This document shows positions 11,101 to 22,621 of a DNA stretch of 64,000 nucleotides, in pieces (position 1 is the first letter of the stretch; each line of letters starts with the position of its first letter). The DNA is from Macrolepiota albuminosa (taxonomy: Eukaryota; Basidiomycota; Agaricomycetes; Agaricales; Agaricaceae): the NCBI GenBank assembly GCA_027475525.1, contig JAMWFC010000046.1, positions 2,418,001 to 2,482,000 on the forward strand, given 5' to 3'. The notes under the pieces were generated by a model. That model had not been told where the DNA came from, ran no database searches, and was given only the letters and a program-made list of their open reading frames with translations. The position numbers were made by a program, and so were the translations under genes.

Positions 11101-12614
11101 GGACTTGCGACAGTTTTCGCTCCTGCTGTTGCGGCATCGATCTTTACATCTCTTGCTATCTATCTCGTACATTGTAAGGTTACGACAGCCCTCAGTTATT
11201 CCTTCTCACAGTCGTCGTTCCAGGGACAGCAGATGTCTATGGCACCATTTCCGTTTCGGGTGGCCGCCTTTTTGTCTTCAAAGTGACCTTCTTCATAGTA
11301 ACCTTGGTTTCTACCCTCTGGCTTGTTGTTGTTGGCGCATTGTTATACTCATTCCAAGCATTCAACCTGCACACCGGAGTTGCAAAATCTGTCGCCGATG
11401 GGTCTATCTATATGGCTATCTTAGCTCTTGCCATCATCTTCACTATTGCTGTCATTTTTCCTGCTCTCCTTTTGCTTCAACCGCTGCGTCTGTGGCACGT
11501 CCTGCGTGATGAGCGACGAGCCGTGACCCCTCGACAACGTTTTCGTGGTAAGTTTGGCCTTTCACTGTAGCATAATCTTTCGCTAAGTCTGCGTTACACC
11601 GACAGCTGTATATCCGAGAACATACAATCCTTCGTTTGCAATCGGAGCCTGTATTCTAGCGATTGTTTTTGCATCTGTGTTTTCTATCACATTTCCTCTC
11701 GTCGGTCCTGCTGTGCTGGTTCTTTTGTTTTTGACTCTTATTGGCAAGCATTTGATGCTATCTTTCCCGGTGATACACTAACATCGATTATAGCTCATCG
11801 ATATCTGATTGGTTATGTCTACGGGCGGACAATTTCGCAGACCGGAGGGTCATTGCAAATTTGGCTCATCAAACGTCTCGGCACTCTGTCATCTATCCAA
11901 CCTATCTTTCTGGGGCTTATATTGTTGAGTAGAGAATTTTGGATAGAGGGTGGCGTCCTCGCTGGTGCTGGAGTTGTAGTCATCATCTTCGTTGAAGCAT
12001 ACACAACTTGGAAGACGAGACTACCAGGAAGGAGATCTTTAAGTCCTATAACCCGAAACTCTTTAAAAATATTTGAAAGCACTGCACAGGATACCAGCCG
12101 TCACGTTGTTGACTCAGATGCGAGCACCAGTAACGGTAGCAGTCTTGGACGTAACCCACGGCTACGAGGATCAATAGCATCTGTGTTGGAAATGATGAGC
12201 GTGACGCTGGCTGTCATGCCGTCAAATACAAATCATCGAGGGCCTATCCCCTTGCGTGTGTTTTCCGATCTTCTCACATCTCGCATTGTTATCTAACTTT
12301 AGAAATGTCATACAATAGAAACCGAAACTCTGGATGATCTATCGGCAACAGAACGCGCGGCGAGAACTCACCCCGATGCTCCACCTCATCTGCCCCCCTT
12401 GGCATTCACTGACCATGCTCAAGATATGGCAGGCATCCTGTACGCACCGGAACTAATTGCGCCACCGCCTATCATATGGCTTCCGAATGACTCTGCTGGC
12501 GTTGCTCGTTCCGAAGCGCTTGACTTGCAGAGGTACCATGAATTGGCTGCCACGCTTGATGTCTCGACAAAGGAGGATGTGAATCCTAAAAGATCTTTTT
12601 CATCCAAGTATTAG
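8109..12614 (+). CDS. OSCA/TMEM63/CSC1-like (DUF221) membrane protein
   Basis: Large multi-spanning protein resembling the fungal DUF221 family, whose characterised members are osmosensitive or mechanosensitive cation channels. ATG 8109 starts a Pro/Ser-rich N-terminus. A membrane segment (AVGLVIW..LFFGIVRPRF) is followed by RALWTSLLVVLGWSITGLVG and a long cytosolic loop with LLIDERDEILENLEIAETRY. The C-terminal channel-like region has SPLDVLVFWAILVIVIVLLA, FKVTFFIVTLVSTLWLVVVG, the YNPSFAIGACILAIVFASVF segment and IGYVYGRTISQTGGSLQIW. The tail is hydrophilic and ends at 12614. There are many introns. Two 77-bp duplications (8530, 9765) disturb the raw sequence. The second, in an exon, also lacks one base, so no uninterrupted frame is seen there. 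The gene is probably intact in life. Channel function is inferred from family only. Confidence 0.75.
8530..8683 (+). repeat. 77-bp exact tandem duplication A
   Basis: Copies 8530-8606 and 8607-8683 are identical. They span the end of an exon (IIPTAVGLVIW) and part of the following intron, so they add a spare donor site. Likely assembly artefact. Confidence 0.97.
9765..9918 (+). repeat. 77-bp exact tandem duplication B
   Basis: Copies 9765-9841 and 9842-9918 are identical and lie in an exon of the DUF221 gene. Removing one copy and adding one base after 9918 joins ISRPLPLG to NAAR and, across the next intron, to the RAQRGRRRR segment in frame. Confidence 0.97.
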
Positions 12615-14340
12615 GCTCACCCGCCCGGTGTGAGACTAGTTTGAGGGTCGTAGACATTCATGTCTTTTATTGCCTTTCTCTTTGCAGAATTGTGGACGTT
12701 TTGCACTCTATAGATTGTGAAAGTTTGTGATTGAGATTGTCTTTTATTGCCTTTCTCTTTGCAGAATTGTGGACGTTTTGCACTCTATAGATTGTGAAAG
12801 TTTGTGATTGAGATTTTAGAATGTAGGGATTGAGCTGTAGCAAATAAGTAGAGGGGGCGTGGAAGTGCGAATGTAAGTTGAAGCTGAGTTAGATGGAACA
12901 ACAACAAATAACAACCACAGATCGGGCAAGATATATGTATGGGTTAATTTGGGCAAAAGATTAGATTATCATGACTGTTTTGTTTTCTTTCACATTATTT
13001 CCCATTCCCATTGTTTCAATTCACTCACTGCTGGTGCCAGAAGCTGTTCTCAGAAGCGCTCTTCAAGGATTTGCAGATGACCTTCTGCGCTTCATTTCAT
13101 TCCTACTATCATCTTGCTTATATCCGCCTTCGCTATCAATTTCTTTATCAACCACTACACTCCATTTCTACACTGTCCTCGCAAATTACGGGCTATATTA
13201 CATAGTGACCACTACCATGGAACAGCTCATGCAACTCGGCCAGTATATCCTCTCTGATGGGTACTCATCAATAGCACTTGCTGTCACTTGGACAGATTTA
13301 CTTGCAGCTTAGATGGTGTGCCTTAGACCTCATCAAACCAGACCTGATCACAAAATCTTGGAGTCAAATATTGGATGGGGCTGGAGCTCAGAGGTCAACA
13401 ACCTAAGCGACCAATTGGGGACCAAGCAGAAGCATTGAACAATTTGGCAGGGGCTGGAAGGTTCATGCTGTTTGGTTAGAAGGTGCAATGGTGAACGGCA
13501 TCCGAGGTGGTTGATTGGAGAGAATGGAATACATTGATGTTATATAGACAGGTTTACGGAGAGAATTGAGAGAGAGGTATCATTGCTTGTCTGGACACTA
13601 TCAAGCAGTCAATGGACCAGTTAGTTTGCTTCTCTCCTAACCCTGGTCAATCAGCTTCCATACCCAGGTTAGCCAACACATTGGCGCTGCTATACAGTTG
13701 TGGTTAGTGTATCTCTGTCAAATGGTCCACTAGACTCACTGCCTTTTCCATTGCCAGTTCTTCAGATTTCTGACTTGTGCACGATATTACTATCCACCTG
13801 TCACAATTCTCAGAAAGTAAAGGAAACTTCTGATAGGAGATAGCACACAGTTGCAAATATGATTCATATATTTGAGTTGGTCCATAAACCTACCAAAGGT
13901 TGGATCAACACATGACAAAGAAAATGAGCATTTCCCTCATTTGTGCCAGCTCAGCATAACCACTTGTTATATTCAAATAATATAGATCACATTTTTCATT
14001 TTGATATCTATAATCTCTGTGTGTACACTGTCCAATATCTGTTTATCTCTGATAAAAGAGCAAGTTCATATAGAAGATCCACATCTTCAATTTCAGGTGT
14101 AGATGCAAGGTGGACAAGGAGTTGGGGGATTGGAAGCAGGATAGGGAGGTGAAGGATCAACTGGCTAAGAAACATTTACAAACTCTTCCTTACACGTCAT
14201 TGAGCTTGGCATGTGATCTATTCGGGATGAGTTTCCTTCCAAATTTTGTTTCCTCCGCAAGAATGAGATTTGCAACCACCATAAACATGTCAGTTATCTG
14301 TGCGGCACTGTATAACGTATTATGTATGATGGCTGTGTAT
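12615..14340. other. Gene-free AT-rich stretch
   Basis: It holds the 3' side of the DUF221 gene (with 77-bp duplication C at 12661-12814) and then about 1.5 kb of AT-rich sequence with no recognisable coding region. The base texture around 13320-14200 differs from the neighbouring genes and could be a decayed transposon, but I see no terminal repeats or transposase motif. Confidence 0.45.
12661..12814 (+). repeat. 77-bp exact tandem duplication C
   Basis: Copies 12661-12737 and 12738-12814 (the match runs one base further by chance). Non-coding, just 3' of the DUF221 gene. Confidence 0.97.
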
Positions 14341-16521
14341 TCACCCATCATGTAATGCCGGAATTTTCTCCACGTCAATCACTGCAACGAGGCTGCACTC
14401 TAATGCTAAAGCAATGCGGTTCAAACCATTTACGACTTGCCAGTCAATCTCATATACACCTGGCCTATCTGGTCCGGCATACCAGGACCATTTCTTCTCA
14501 TAAGACTTTGACAAGGATAAGCAATGAGAAAATTTGCTGTATGAAATCTACTCACGAGAACATTATAGATATGCATCCAGCCGTCGCCACTACCAGTAGC
14601 TAACCAACGACCATTCGGGCTGAACGACAGAGTATAAACAGGGCGTTTATGATCATTAAACACTTTTAGGCATTTTCCAGTTACCGAATCCCACAGACGA
14701 GCAGTACTGTCAAAAGATGAACTGGGTCCCAAATTCAGTCAAGCAGGAGTTCCAGAACTACCAGAGCTGAAGGTCTCACGTGGCAAGGAGGGGATGCGGA
14801 CCAAGGTTCGGGTCTGGGCACCACCCAATGGTGCTGACAGAGTGCTTGTGTCCTTGGAGCACGACGACGCCGTCAGACGCGACCAGTCCTGGAATGCTTT
14901 CATTATTGTTGATGTTTTCAATGCTCCAGACACGAGCCGTCATATCGTCTGAACAGGATGCTAGACGCGTGTGGGACGGATTGCATTTAATTTGATTAAT
15001 CTCGTTCCCATGTCCGCTAAAGTGAAATGATTGGTTTGAAGGCATCTGGAGAGAAAAACAACCTACACGAGCGTTTTGAAGGGTACTGATTCATCGATCC
15101 GCATCATGTTTATAAGCCGATCAGCTCCACAAGTTGCGAAGGTATCCTCGTCCAACCAGTCTACATCCAAACAGCAGTCTACACAGATTTCATCAGTATA
15201 AGACCAACATTATTACACCAAAAAGCCGCAATTTACCAGTGTGGCACCGGTATTGTTTGCGTAGACATTTTTCTTTGACATCCCAAAGACAGGCAGTACC
15301 ATCTAAACTAACAGTCAATAACCATTTTCCAGATTTTGAAAATCGAGTGGCAAATATAGGACCCTTCTCAACAAGAAAAGTGAAATTAGTATACGTCGGA
15401 ACAAAAGTTGTGATAATCACCCGGTGCTGTTGATACGAGAAGTAGAGTTCACCCGTAGACTTGCATATTCGAACAACAGAGTCATAGGAACCAATGGCCA
15501 CAAGCGTGCCATCCGCGTTCCAGTCCAAAGACGTCAGATCAGCTGCCTCGGACGCTGCAAAATCTGTAATGGTGATGGGTGGTATTGGTGTTGGCAAGTT
15601 TGAGCCCGCTAAAGACCTCGGTATCGTCCCCTTCGGTATAGTCCATAAATTTACAATAGCATCTTTAGATCCGGTCGCCAGAAGTTCATGATTTACAGGA
15701 TTGAATCCGCATACAAAGACCTATGAGATACAGGTATATAAAGCAGGTTGTGAAGACATAGCATAACCTTACTTCTGCTTTGTGGCCTGGAAGGAGAAGT
15801 ATCGCATTCAGGTCAGTCGACTCATCTTCAGGCCCCTGTGCGCGTTGCTTTATCTTCGAGACTTTCTTGAGAGCTGAATCAGGCAATATACTGCCCGGTA
15901 ATGTCCGTGCTAGTGAAAAAAAAACGTTTACAAAAGCATGTCGCTTAGAACTTGCAGCTTACACTCGTATGGTGTATCCAAATCCATTTCATCTGGATCA
16001 CGCTTCGCACGCTTCTCTGCTGGACCCTCCGCGTACGCAAAAGTTGGCGATTCTTTACGCTTAGAGGCAGCATCAGCCATGGAACCGTTTGGTCTTGTAA
16101 ACCTTGACGGCACATCCCCAGATGTCTCGGGAGCTGAGATAACTTGGAGAGGCTGCTTGCTTGCAGGCTCAGAAGAGGAACATACGTGGGGCTCGAGAAG
16201 AGAAAACCCGCTCTTGCAAGTACTAGCCAAAGCATCGTTTTTCCAGTGTGATTCAACTTCGATATATAGAAGAGACTTCGAGAGGAGCTCTATGAGTTCC
16301 CCTCGCTGGATGTGTTTCGACGCATACGGCGAGCGGTCGAGTTGGCCCTCTATCTTCACAGCGAAGGCAGAATGGGTGAAGCCTGGCAATGAGTAGTCAG
16401 ATTGCAGGTGGAAACGGAGGAGTGAAAGTATACCAGAGTCAAGTAGGTAGGAATAGATAAGACAGTTGACTTCGTCTGCTGTGATACGGAGAGCATAGTC
16501 GTTCGTACGACTTGAATCCAT
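14341..16521 (-). CDS. TBL1/Sif2-like LisH-WD40 corepressor subunit
   Basis: Nuclear scaffold of histone-deacetylase complexes (yeast Set3C; animal NCoR/SMRT). ATG 16521 gives MDSSRTNDYALRITADEVNC, leading into a LisH motif (YSYLLDSG, then after an intron FTHSAFAVKIEGQL). A linker with a basic nuclear-localisation-like KRAKRDP follows, then WD40 repeats: TSLDWNADGTLVAIGSYDSV, FSKSGKWLLTVSLDGTACLW, HTRLASCSDDMTARVWSIEN, SSSFDSTARLWDSVTGKCL and FSPNGRWLATGSGDGWMHIY. The last exon ends VEKIPALHDG before the TGA at 14341-14343. Several introns of about 50-60 nt. The start is divergent from the WDR23-like gene 150 bp away. Confidence 0.9.
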
Positions 16522-16670
16522 GGATAGGCAGGACAACAACTGCCGGTGTACTCTTATTTGGTTGATTGCCGTTACTGATCGATCATTTCGTGACGTGCGA
16601 TGCCGTCCGTCCATTGGGAACTCGAATCCGTACGGCATGTGAGTATTTTCTGTCTTGTCTCTGCTCCACT
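16522..16670. promoter_or_regulatory. Short bidirectional promoter between two WD40 genes
   Basis: Only 149 bp separate the ATG codons of the divergent TBL1-like and WDR23-like genes, so the promoters must overlap. No TATA box is evident. Confidence 0.55.
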
Positions 16671-19146
16671 ATGCAGCCGGAATGGGACCCTTCAACTACA
16701 GACCAAGACAATGAAGATGACATCCTCAGCACTGATGTAGGTACACAGCGAGTTCAAGTCTCTATCGAGGATATCTTGAATAGTAAGCGTCTCTCTGTTC
16801 CCTATCTTGTTCATGTGCGTATTACCTCACCAATCAGCTGTGTTTGCAACGCATTCGCCGGGCGGATCGCGGTCCCACAGTTATCGTGGCTCTCAAAATA
16901 CTCGTATCTCTGGGATCAGCAGGTGGCTGAACGCTTTAGGTCGGGGTGGCGACCCTGCATTTCATGATACGGATGAAGATGAGGAAGACGACGAAGACGA
17001 CGACTACGACTATCACCACTATGCGCCATTTGGGACCGTTGTCGGTGCGCCATGGAAAGGTCCCGAGACTACAGAACCGCAAAATGAAGGTGTTGAACTG
17101 CTAAATAGCGGAGATTTCGGTAGAGTTGGTAACAAAGCACGAACACGGCGCAACTGCATCAATCTCGCAAATCTCATACTCAACAGATCACGACATCCTC
17201 GTCCAGTAAGCAACATGGAAGATTACGCTGCTGTGAGGATCCATCCATCGATGCCGTATTATTTAATTCCCTGATTTCTCTCAAGAATCTGATTCCAAAC
17301 TCCAATGGAACATCTGTAGCTGCCTGCGAGTACAATATTTACACCGGACAGTACTCTTCAGGTCTTGGGCCCCTTGATTCGTAGCTTCGCAGTTGACTCA
17401 TCTCAGTTATTCAGATTCTTCTTTCTATTATACTTGCTCTCAGGGTATATCAATTTGAATAAATAATGGCATGCTTTTATTAACTGTCTAACTTAGATTT
17501 CAGTCTTCATGTTTTTGACACTACGAAGCCTCCCGTATCCTGCAACCAACGTGGAGCCACGCTGCCGCAAGTGTATCCGGGTCTACGTACCAACATGAAA
17601 GTCTGCAAGTCAATTCAAGGTCATCCAGGCAGGTGGACTATAACGGATGCAAATCTCTCTCCCGACAACGAAAGGTCGGTCCTATAAACGTCGTACACCG
17701 TGGAGTGTTGACACCTTCCCCTCCAGGATGATATATTCCTCCATTGTCAGTTTCCAAAGATTTCCATCCATACAGTTCTCATATTCTTTCAGACCCCTAC
17801 TGTTTATATGACCAATATACTGGACGATTCACAAGTACAGACGCCTATCCCATTTTCTGACCCTAGAGCCTTAAATAGGAGAGCCTTTACTGATGACGAG
17901 AGTTTTGGAATCTGGAGTTGTCGGTTTTCTGCAGATGGTAACGAGATCATCGCTGGAGGAAATGAAAATATCTTTGGTGAGCTCTGACAACTTATAACCT
18001 TCGTTGGTCATTGCTTGAACCGAACCCTTAAAGTCTATGATCTTCTCGCAAACCGGAGAACGGTCAAAATTGCTGCACATGCAGACGACGTGAACAGCTG
18101 TTGCTGGGCAGATACGGCATCAGGGAATGTACTCGTCAGTGCCTCGGATGATACGCTCATAAAAGTCTGGTATATGTATGCAGCCTTGAATATCAGACCA
18201 TTATTGATCCTTCGTTACAGGGATCGTCGGTCACTTGGTGCCTCTGCAAAGCCTTCAGGTGTCTTAATTGGCCACATTGAGGGTGTCACCTACGTGTCTG
18301 CTAAGGGCGACGGTCGTTATATTGTGTCTAACGGTAAAGATCAGGCCATGCGCTTGTGGGACTTACGCAAGATGAGGAGCAATCAGGAGTCCGAGGCCCT
18401 TAGGAGGAAACATTATGGAGCGGTAAATTTTGACTACCGGTTGGTTGATAATCTTGCATATATTTATTCTGATTCAAGCTGCTGAGATAATAGGTATTCT
18501 CCTTATCCTGGTCCAAGGGTGGCTAAACATCCAAAAGACTGCAGTGTCATGACGTACTATGGGCATTCCGTCTTGCGCACACTTATCCGTTGTCATTTTA
18601 GTCCCATGGAAACTACAGGAGCTCAATATCTCTATTCTGGTTCAGCAGATGGCCGAATACATGTTTGGAATATTAAAAATATCTATCTTGGATTCTTGCT
18701 TATGCTCCTGTATTTGTAGATTTGGTCATTGGACGGTAGAGTCGTGCAGGTGTTAGATCGTAGCATGACTCTACCAATGACATTCGACCCGTCACAGCCC
18801 GAGTTACCTTCGGCGAGGTCGAGAAGTAGAGCACCGTGTGTACGTGATGTCAGCTGGCATTCTCAGGTACCTTCAACCCGTTCTACATTTCGTTTCTTCT
18901 GGTCATGCTCTTTACTAGGAACCCGTGATTATGAGTGCAGCATGGGAGAATTCTTCGAGTGGTAGTACCATCGCCAGACATGAATGGAAAGGCCTGCTAA
19001 GAATGCGTGGCGCGTTGGAGGATTGGGTCGAAAAAGACAGATTAGAGCGCGGAGAACTTTCGAGACGGCGATCACTTCGTTTGAGAAATCAGAGGCGCAT
19101 TCCTGGTGCGTTTGAAGAGGAGGAAGACGTTGATGAGGCAGAGTAG
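16671..19146 (+). CDS. WDR23/DCAF11-like WD40 protein
   Basis: Likely substrate receptor of CUL4-DDB1 ubiquitin ligase (animal DCAF11/WDR23; plant LEC14B). ATG 16671 gives MQPEWDPSTTDQDNEDDILS. An acidic run (DTDEDEEDDEDDDYDY) precedes the conserved block RRNCINLANLILNRSRHPRP and SNMEDYAA. WD repeats follow across many short introns: GIWSCRFSADGNEIIAGGNE, DDVNSCCWADTASGNVLVSA, GVTYVSAKGDGRYIVSNGKD (then MRLWDLRKM) and TTGAQYLYSGSADGRIHVW. The end is basic then acidic (RRRSLRLRNQRRIPGAFEEE) with the stop at 19144-19146. Repeat order matches DCAF11. Targets in this fungus are unknown. Confidence 0.9.
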
Positions 19147-19390
19147 ATCGATTATCCGTCAGCAATTTTCCTTTGTAGTACGTATGGTGTACTCTTATGT
19201 TGTAACTTCATCACTCTATCAATATCTACTTACACAACTGCAGTCCCCCTGTGGATTTGAAAAGCTTTATGATCATGGGCACCCATCTTTCGTGAACATC
19301 AAAGGTTGGTTTGGTAATCTGGTATCATGATCAAAAGGCGTATACAACTTTTATGATCCATCGAACGCTAACTTTTTACCTTCTCTCACA

Positions 19391-20370
19391 ATGAACGGCG
19401 ATGTACAAACTTATGGATTCCCTCCTGGTTATTTCATTATACGCAATCTAGCTACAAATCGCGTCTTAGATGTGGAAAAGGATGGAATTGAAGATGGTAC
19501 AGAGGTCATATTGTGGGCGGAAACTGAGACTGCTCTCGTTGAAAGTATGTTCCATTACGTTTTCTTCCTCGCCTGAAGTTCGTCTGTCATCCATCTTCTT
19601 TCTCATCTTTGAATCATAGCTCGTAGGAGACCAGAATCCAATAACCAGGTTTGCGTCAGCTTGCTTATTACACAGGTCCCAAACTGACTCCACTGAAAAT
19701 CAATAAGGTGTTTTTCATCGATCCTACTGGAGCGCTGTGCTCCAGATCGTCTGGACATGCTATTGACATTGAAGGTAGCCGACAGATGAATGATATCACG
19801 GTTACCGACTGATGCGACCTTTTTCTCGCAGGGGACAAGCTTGTTCTTCGGCACAGACGACCGGTCTCCTATCCGTTTCCAAATGCATATACGCACCCTC
19901 TTCCCATTTTCTCATATTCTCAAGAAATCGGCGAGATTTCTATACAATTTAAGGTTGACCCAGATTATCAAAATGAGCACCAATCTGATGCATGGAGAAG
20001 TCGATCGTATCTCTTAACCGCCATACCGTTACGAAAGCCCAAAACCATACTTGATGACGCAGCTGCATTCCTTTCGTCGGCAATGTCAACCCCTCTGTCG
20101 TTCCTGTCAGGCGCGAGTCCGCGGCCCCAGGCCACGCCCGACGAAGTCTTCAGAGGACCCATTGACCTGGACGAGAATGAAGTTGTGGAGGAGGATCGCG
20201 GAGAAGAAGCTGAGGTTGATGACTCTCCTGAAACAGGGAGGAAAGTGCGGATGATAGTCATTGAGAACAAGCGCCAGAGTGATCAGGTTCTGGCCGAGAA
20301 AGCGAGAAATCGCAGACGTTGGGAGGTGGTGTCTTTGCGACGTATCGATGCCAGGACTGGTGGATTATGA
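19391..20370 (+). CDS. Ricin-B-type beta-trefoil fold protein
   Basis: Probable lectin-like intracellular protein. ATG 19391 begins MNGDVQTYGFPPGYFIIRNL. The trefoil-like motif NLATNRVLDVEKDGIEDGTE and the second element FFIDPTGALCSRSSGHAIDI resemble ricin-B repeats. There is no signal peptide. After about four exons the C-terminal half departs from the fold: an acidic segment (LDENEVVEEDRGEEAEVDDS) and a basic end (EKARNRRRWEVVSLRRIDAR). Ligand and role are unknown; the fold alone does not imply toxicity, and no catalytic A-chain is present. Confidence 0.72.
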
Positions 20371-20552
20371 CGGCCCCTTCCAGTTCGACTTCTACGCTTT
20401 CAGCACGATCGAGGTGTCATTTTTACATAGGTATAATAATTTATCATGTACTTATAGGATCGAATCAAATCATGGAGTGTACAGAGCCTGAGAAGTTCAG
20501 CCTTATTCGATGGGTAGAAATTGCAAGCTGCGTCAGATCTATTCCTTAACTC

Positions 20553-22360
20553 ATGTTGCTCAAGCTCCTTCTGCTGACAAGACAACCAGTCTTCTTTGCG
20601 CTTTGTGTGTGGCCACTTCTTGTCAACTGCAGTCGTCAGACATCTTTAAAGGAAGACACGAAACCAACATGGCGATCGAAATACGGTTTACAGCTTGATC
20701 AACCATTCTCAGGCCCTCTCTCATTTGCGCACCTTCCATATAGTCGTTGCTTAGAAGAAGAAGAGGCATCATTTGATATCGCAATTCTTGGATTGCCCTT
20801 TGACACTGGTGTAACCTTTAGACCAGGGTATGCTGGGTTGACTTGGATTCTCAAGTCGACTCCCTTCTGATGCCGCAACACAATGCTAGTGCTCGGTTTG
20901 GGCCGTATGCAATTCGCTCAGGCAGTCAACGGATTCGTGAGAGCTCGGGATATACCGTCTCATGGGGTAGTAGCCCTTTTGATCAAGGGGCTAGAATACT
21001 CGACTGTGGTGATGTTCGTCGAGGGTTATTCAAACTCATCTGTGAATTTGACTTGCGCCACTTAAAGGTTCCAGTCAGTCGTTTTGATAATATGTTGGCT
21101 ATGGATCAAATCGAAGTGGCATATTCCACGCTTCTTAACCGACCGATCCCTGGGGACATTTCTGAAGGGAAAGAGCATATCCGTGTATTGTCGAAAGACG
21201 GACTTGAGCATCCACGTATAGTGAGGCAAGCAACCGTTATTCCTATGTCTCCCAAATATCTGACGTTGGACTTGCTATGTCTAGTTTGGGAGGAGACCAT
21301 ACCATCGTGGGTCGGGTTCAACTCTGGCATTGGCATCAAACGTTGAAGTTTAGGTTCTCCCCATCCTCCGTTCCTTGCATCGAGTTTATGGCCCTGTTTC
21401 TGTGATCCATTTCGATGCACATCTGGTACAGCAGTCTTAAAGCATTGTATATTCAAGTGGGTGGCTTAACGCCAGTCTAGGATACTTGGATACCAGGAGC
21501 ACGTTATTCTGATCAATCGACTGAGCAGTCTCGAGTGAATCATGGAACTTTTTTCTACATTGCACAAGAAGAGGGCTTAATCGCCAACAACAGCGTCCAC
21601 GCGGGTATACGATGCAGGATGGTTTATATACAATACATGTTACATCAAGTTTTAACACTCAAGAGCTCCATAGGGCATTGGTGATCTTGAAAATGATAAA
21701 GAAGTCGGCTTCCAATTGATAAGTTCGGATGACATCGACGATCTCGGTGTCCCAGAAGTTATTCGCAGGATCAGGAGCAGAGTCGGGTCAAGTCCAGTTT
21801 ATTTGAGGTACGTGATAACGTACTCTTGCTCAAGATGCTGTCTAGGTCAAAACGAATTTGCGTAGCCTCGATATTGATGTCATAGGTACGTTTCTCTACC
21901 TCTTATTGTTATGCCATGTAATAAAATATGGTTAGATCCTGGCTTTGCTCCTGCCAGTACGCGATCGATGCAATTTTTGATATTCTTGATGACCAGTGTG
22001 CATAGCTGGAACTCCAGAGGCAGGCGGTTGGACAACTCGAGAGTTGAAACGCATCTTAAGAGGGCTAGCGGGACTCAACTTCATGTTTGTACTGCAGCCT
22101 TTCATTCTCGCAGACCTCTGAACCATTTCAAACAGTGGTGTTGATATCGTCGAAGTTTCTCCTGCTTACGATAATGGTGCGAAGTTTCATTCTTGTTCGT
22201 GTGCTACCATCAGATGCTCATCAAGTCATTCCCAGCGGATATTACGGGCATCGCTGCCGCAGACCTTGTAACCGATTTCTTCTCCATGTTGCTTGCTGGG
22301 ACACCCCCGACAAGTGCTACTGGTCGCCGGAGGAAAGCAAGGGATGAGGATGAATTGTGA
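20553..22360 (+). CDS. Agmatinase/arginase family ureohydrolase with signal peptide
   Basis: Mn-dependent hydrolase of guanidino compounds; by family agmatine to putrescine and urea, though the exact substrate is not certain. It starts at ATG 20553 with a hydrophobic leader (MLLKLLLLTRQPVFFALCVW), suggesting ER entry. Family blocks: FDIAILGLPFDTGVTFRPG, then ARFGPYAIRSGSQRIRES. The metal-binding sites are GGDHT (split by an intron near 21314), FDAHLDTW (split after 21431) and LDIDVIDPGFAPATGTPEAG (interrupted by two introns, 21850-22040). Also seen: ILDCGDV, GTFFYIAQEEGLIANNSVHAG and SPAYDNADITGIAAADL. The C-terminus is RRRKARDEDEL with stop 22358-22360. I count about nine introns, several under 55 nt. 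All catalytic motifs seem intact. Confidence 0.88.
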
Positions 22361-22621
22361 TACAATAATCTATCATGAATCATTTATTGCCCTCATCTTG
22401 ATGTAATAATCTCTTGACGAAATGTGTTTTTCTCTTGAACTTCCTCGGCTCTTCTGGAAGAAGATTGATGGTTTTTAATTCTTTCCTGTTTGTAATGAGA
22501 GCCTGAGTAGAGTGTGTTGGCAGTAGTAAGGCAATGAACACATAGGCCAAAAATTCTCAGGACTCTCTCTCCGATACTTTGTCATTCTAAACTGTGTCTC
22601 CATAGCATAAATCTTGGACCA

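Noticed and set aside
12971..13312. Open frame in the AT-rich gap
   Set aside because: Low-complexity hydrophobic translation without family motifs; AT-rich DNA yields such frames by chance.
13320..14200. Transposon remnant in the gene-free stretch
   Set aside because: The texture differs from flanking genes, but I found no terminal repeats, target-site duplication or transposase/reverse-transcriptase motif, so I did not annotate an element.
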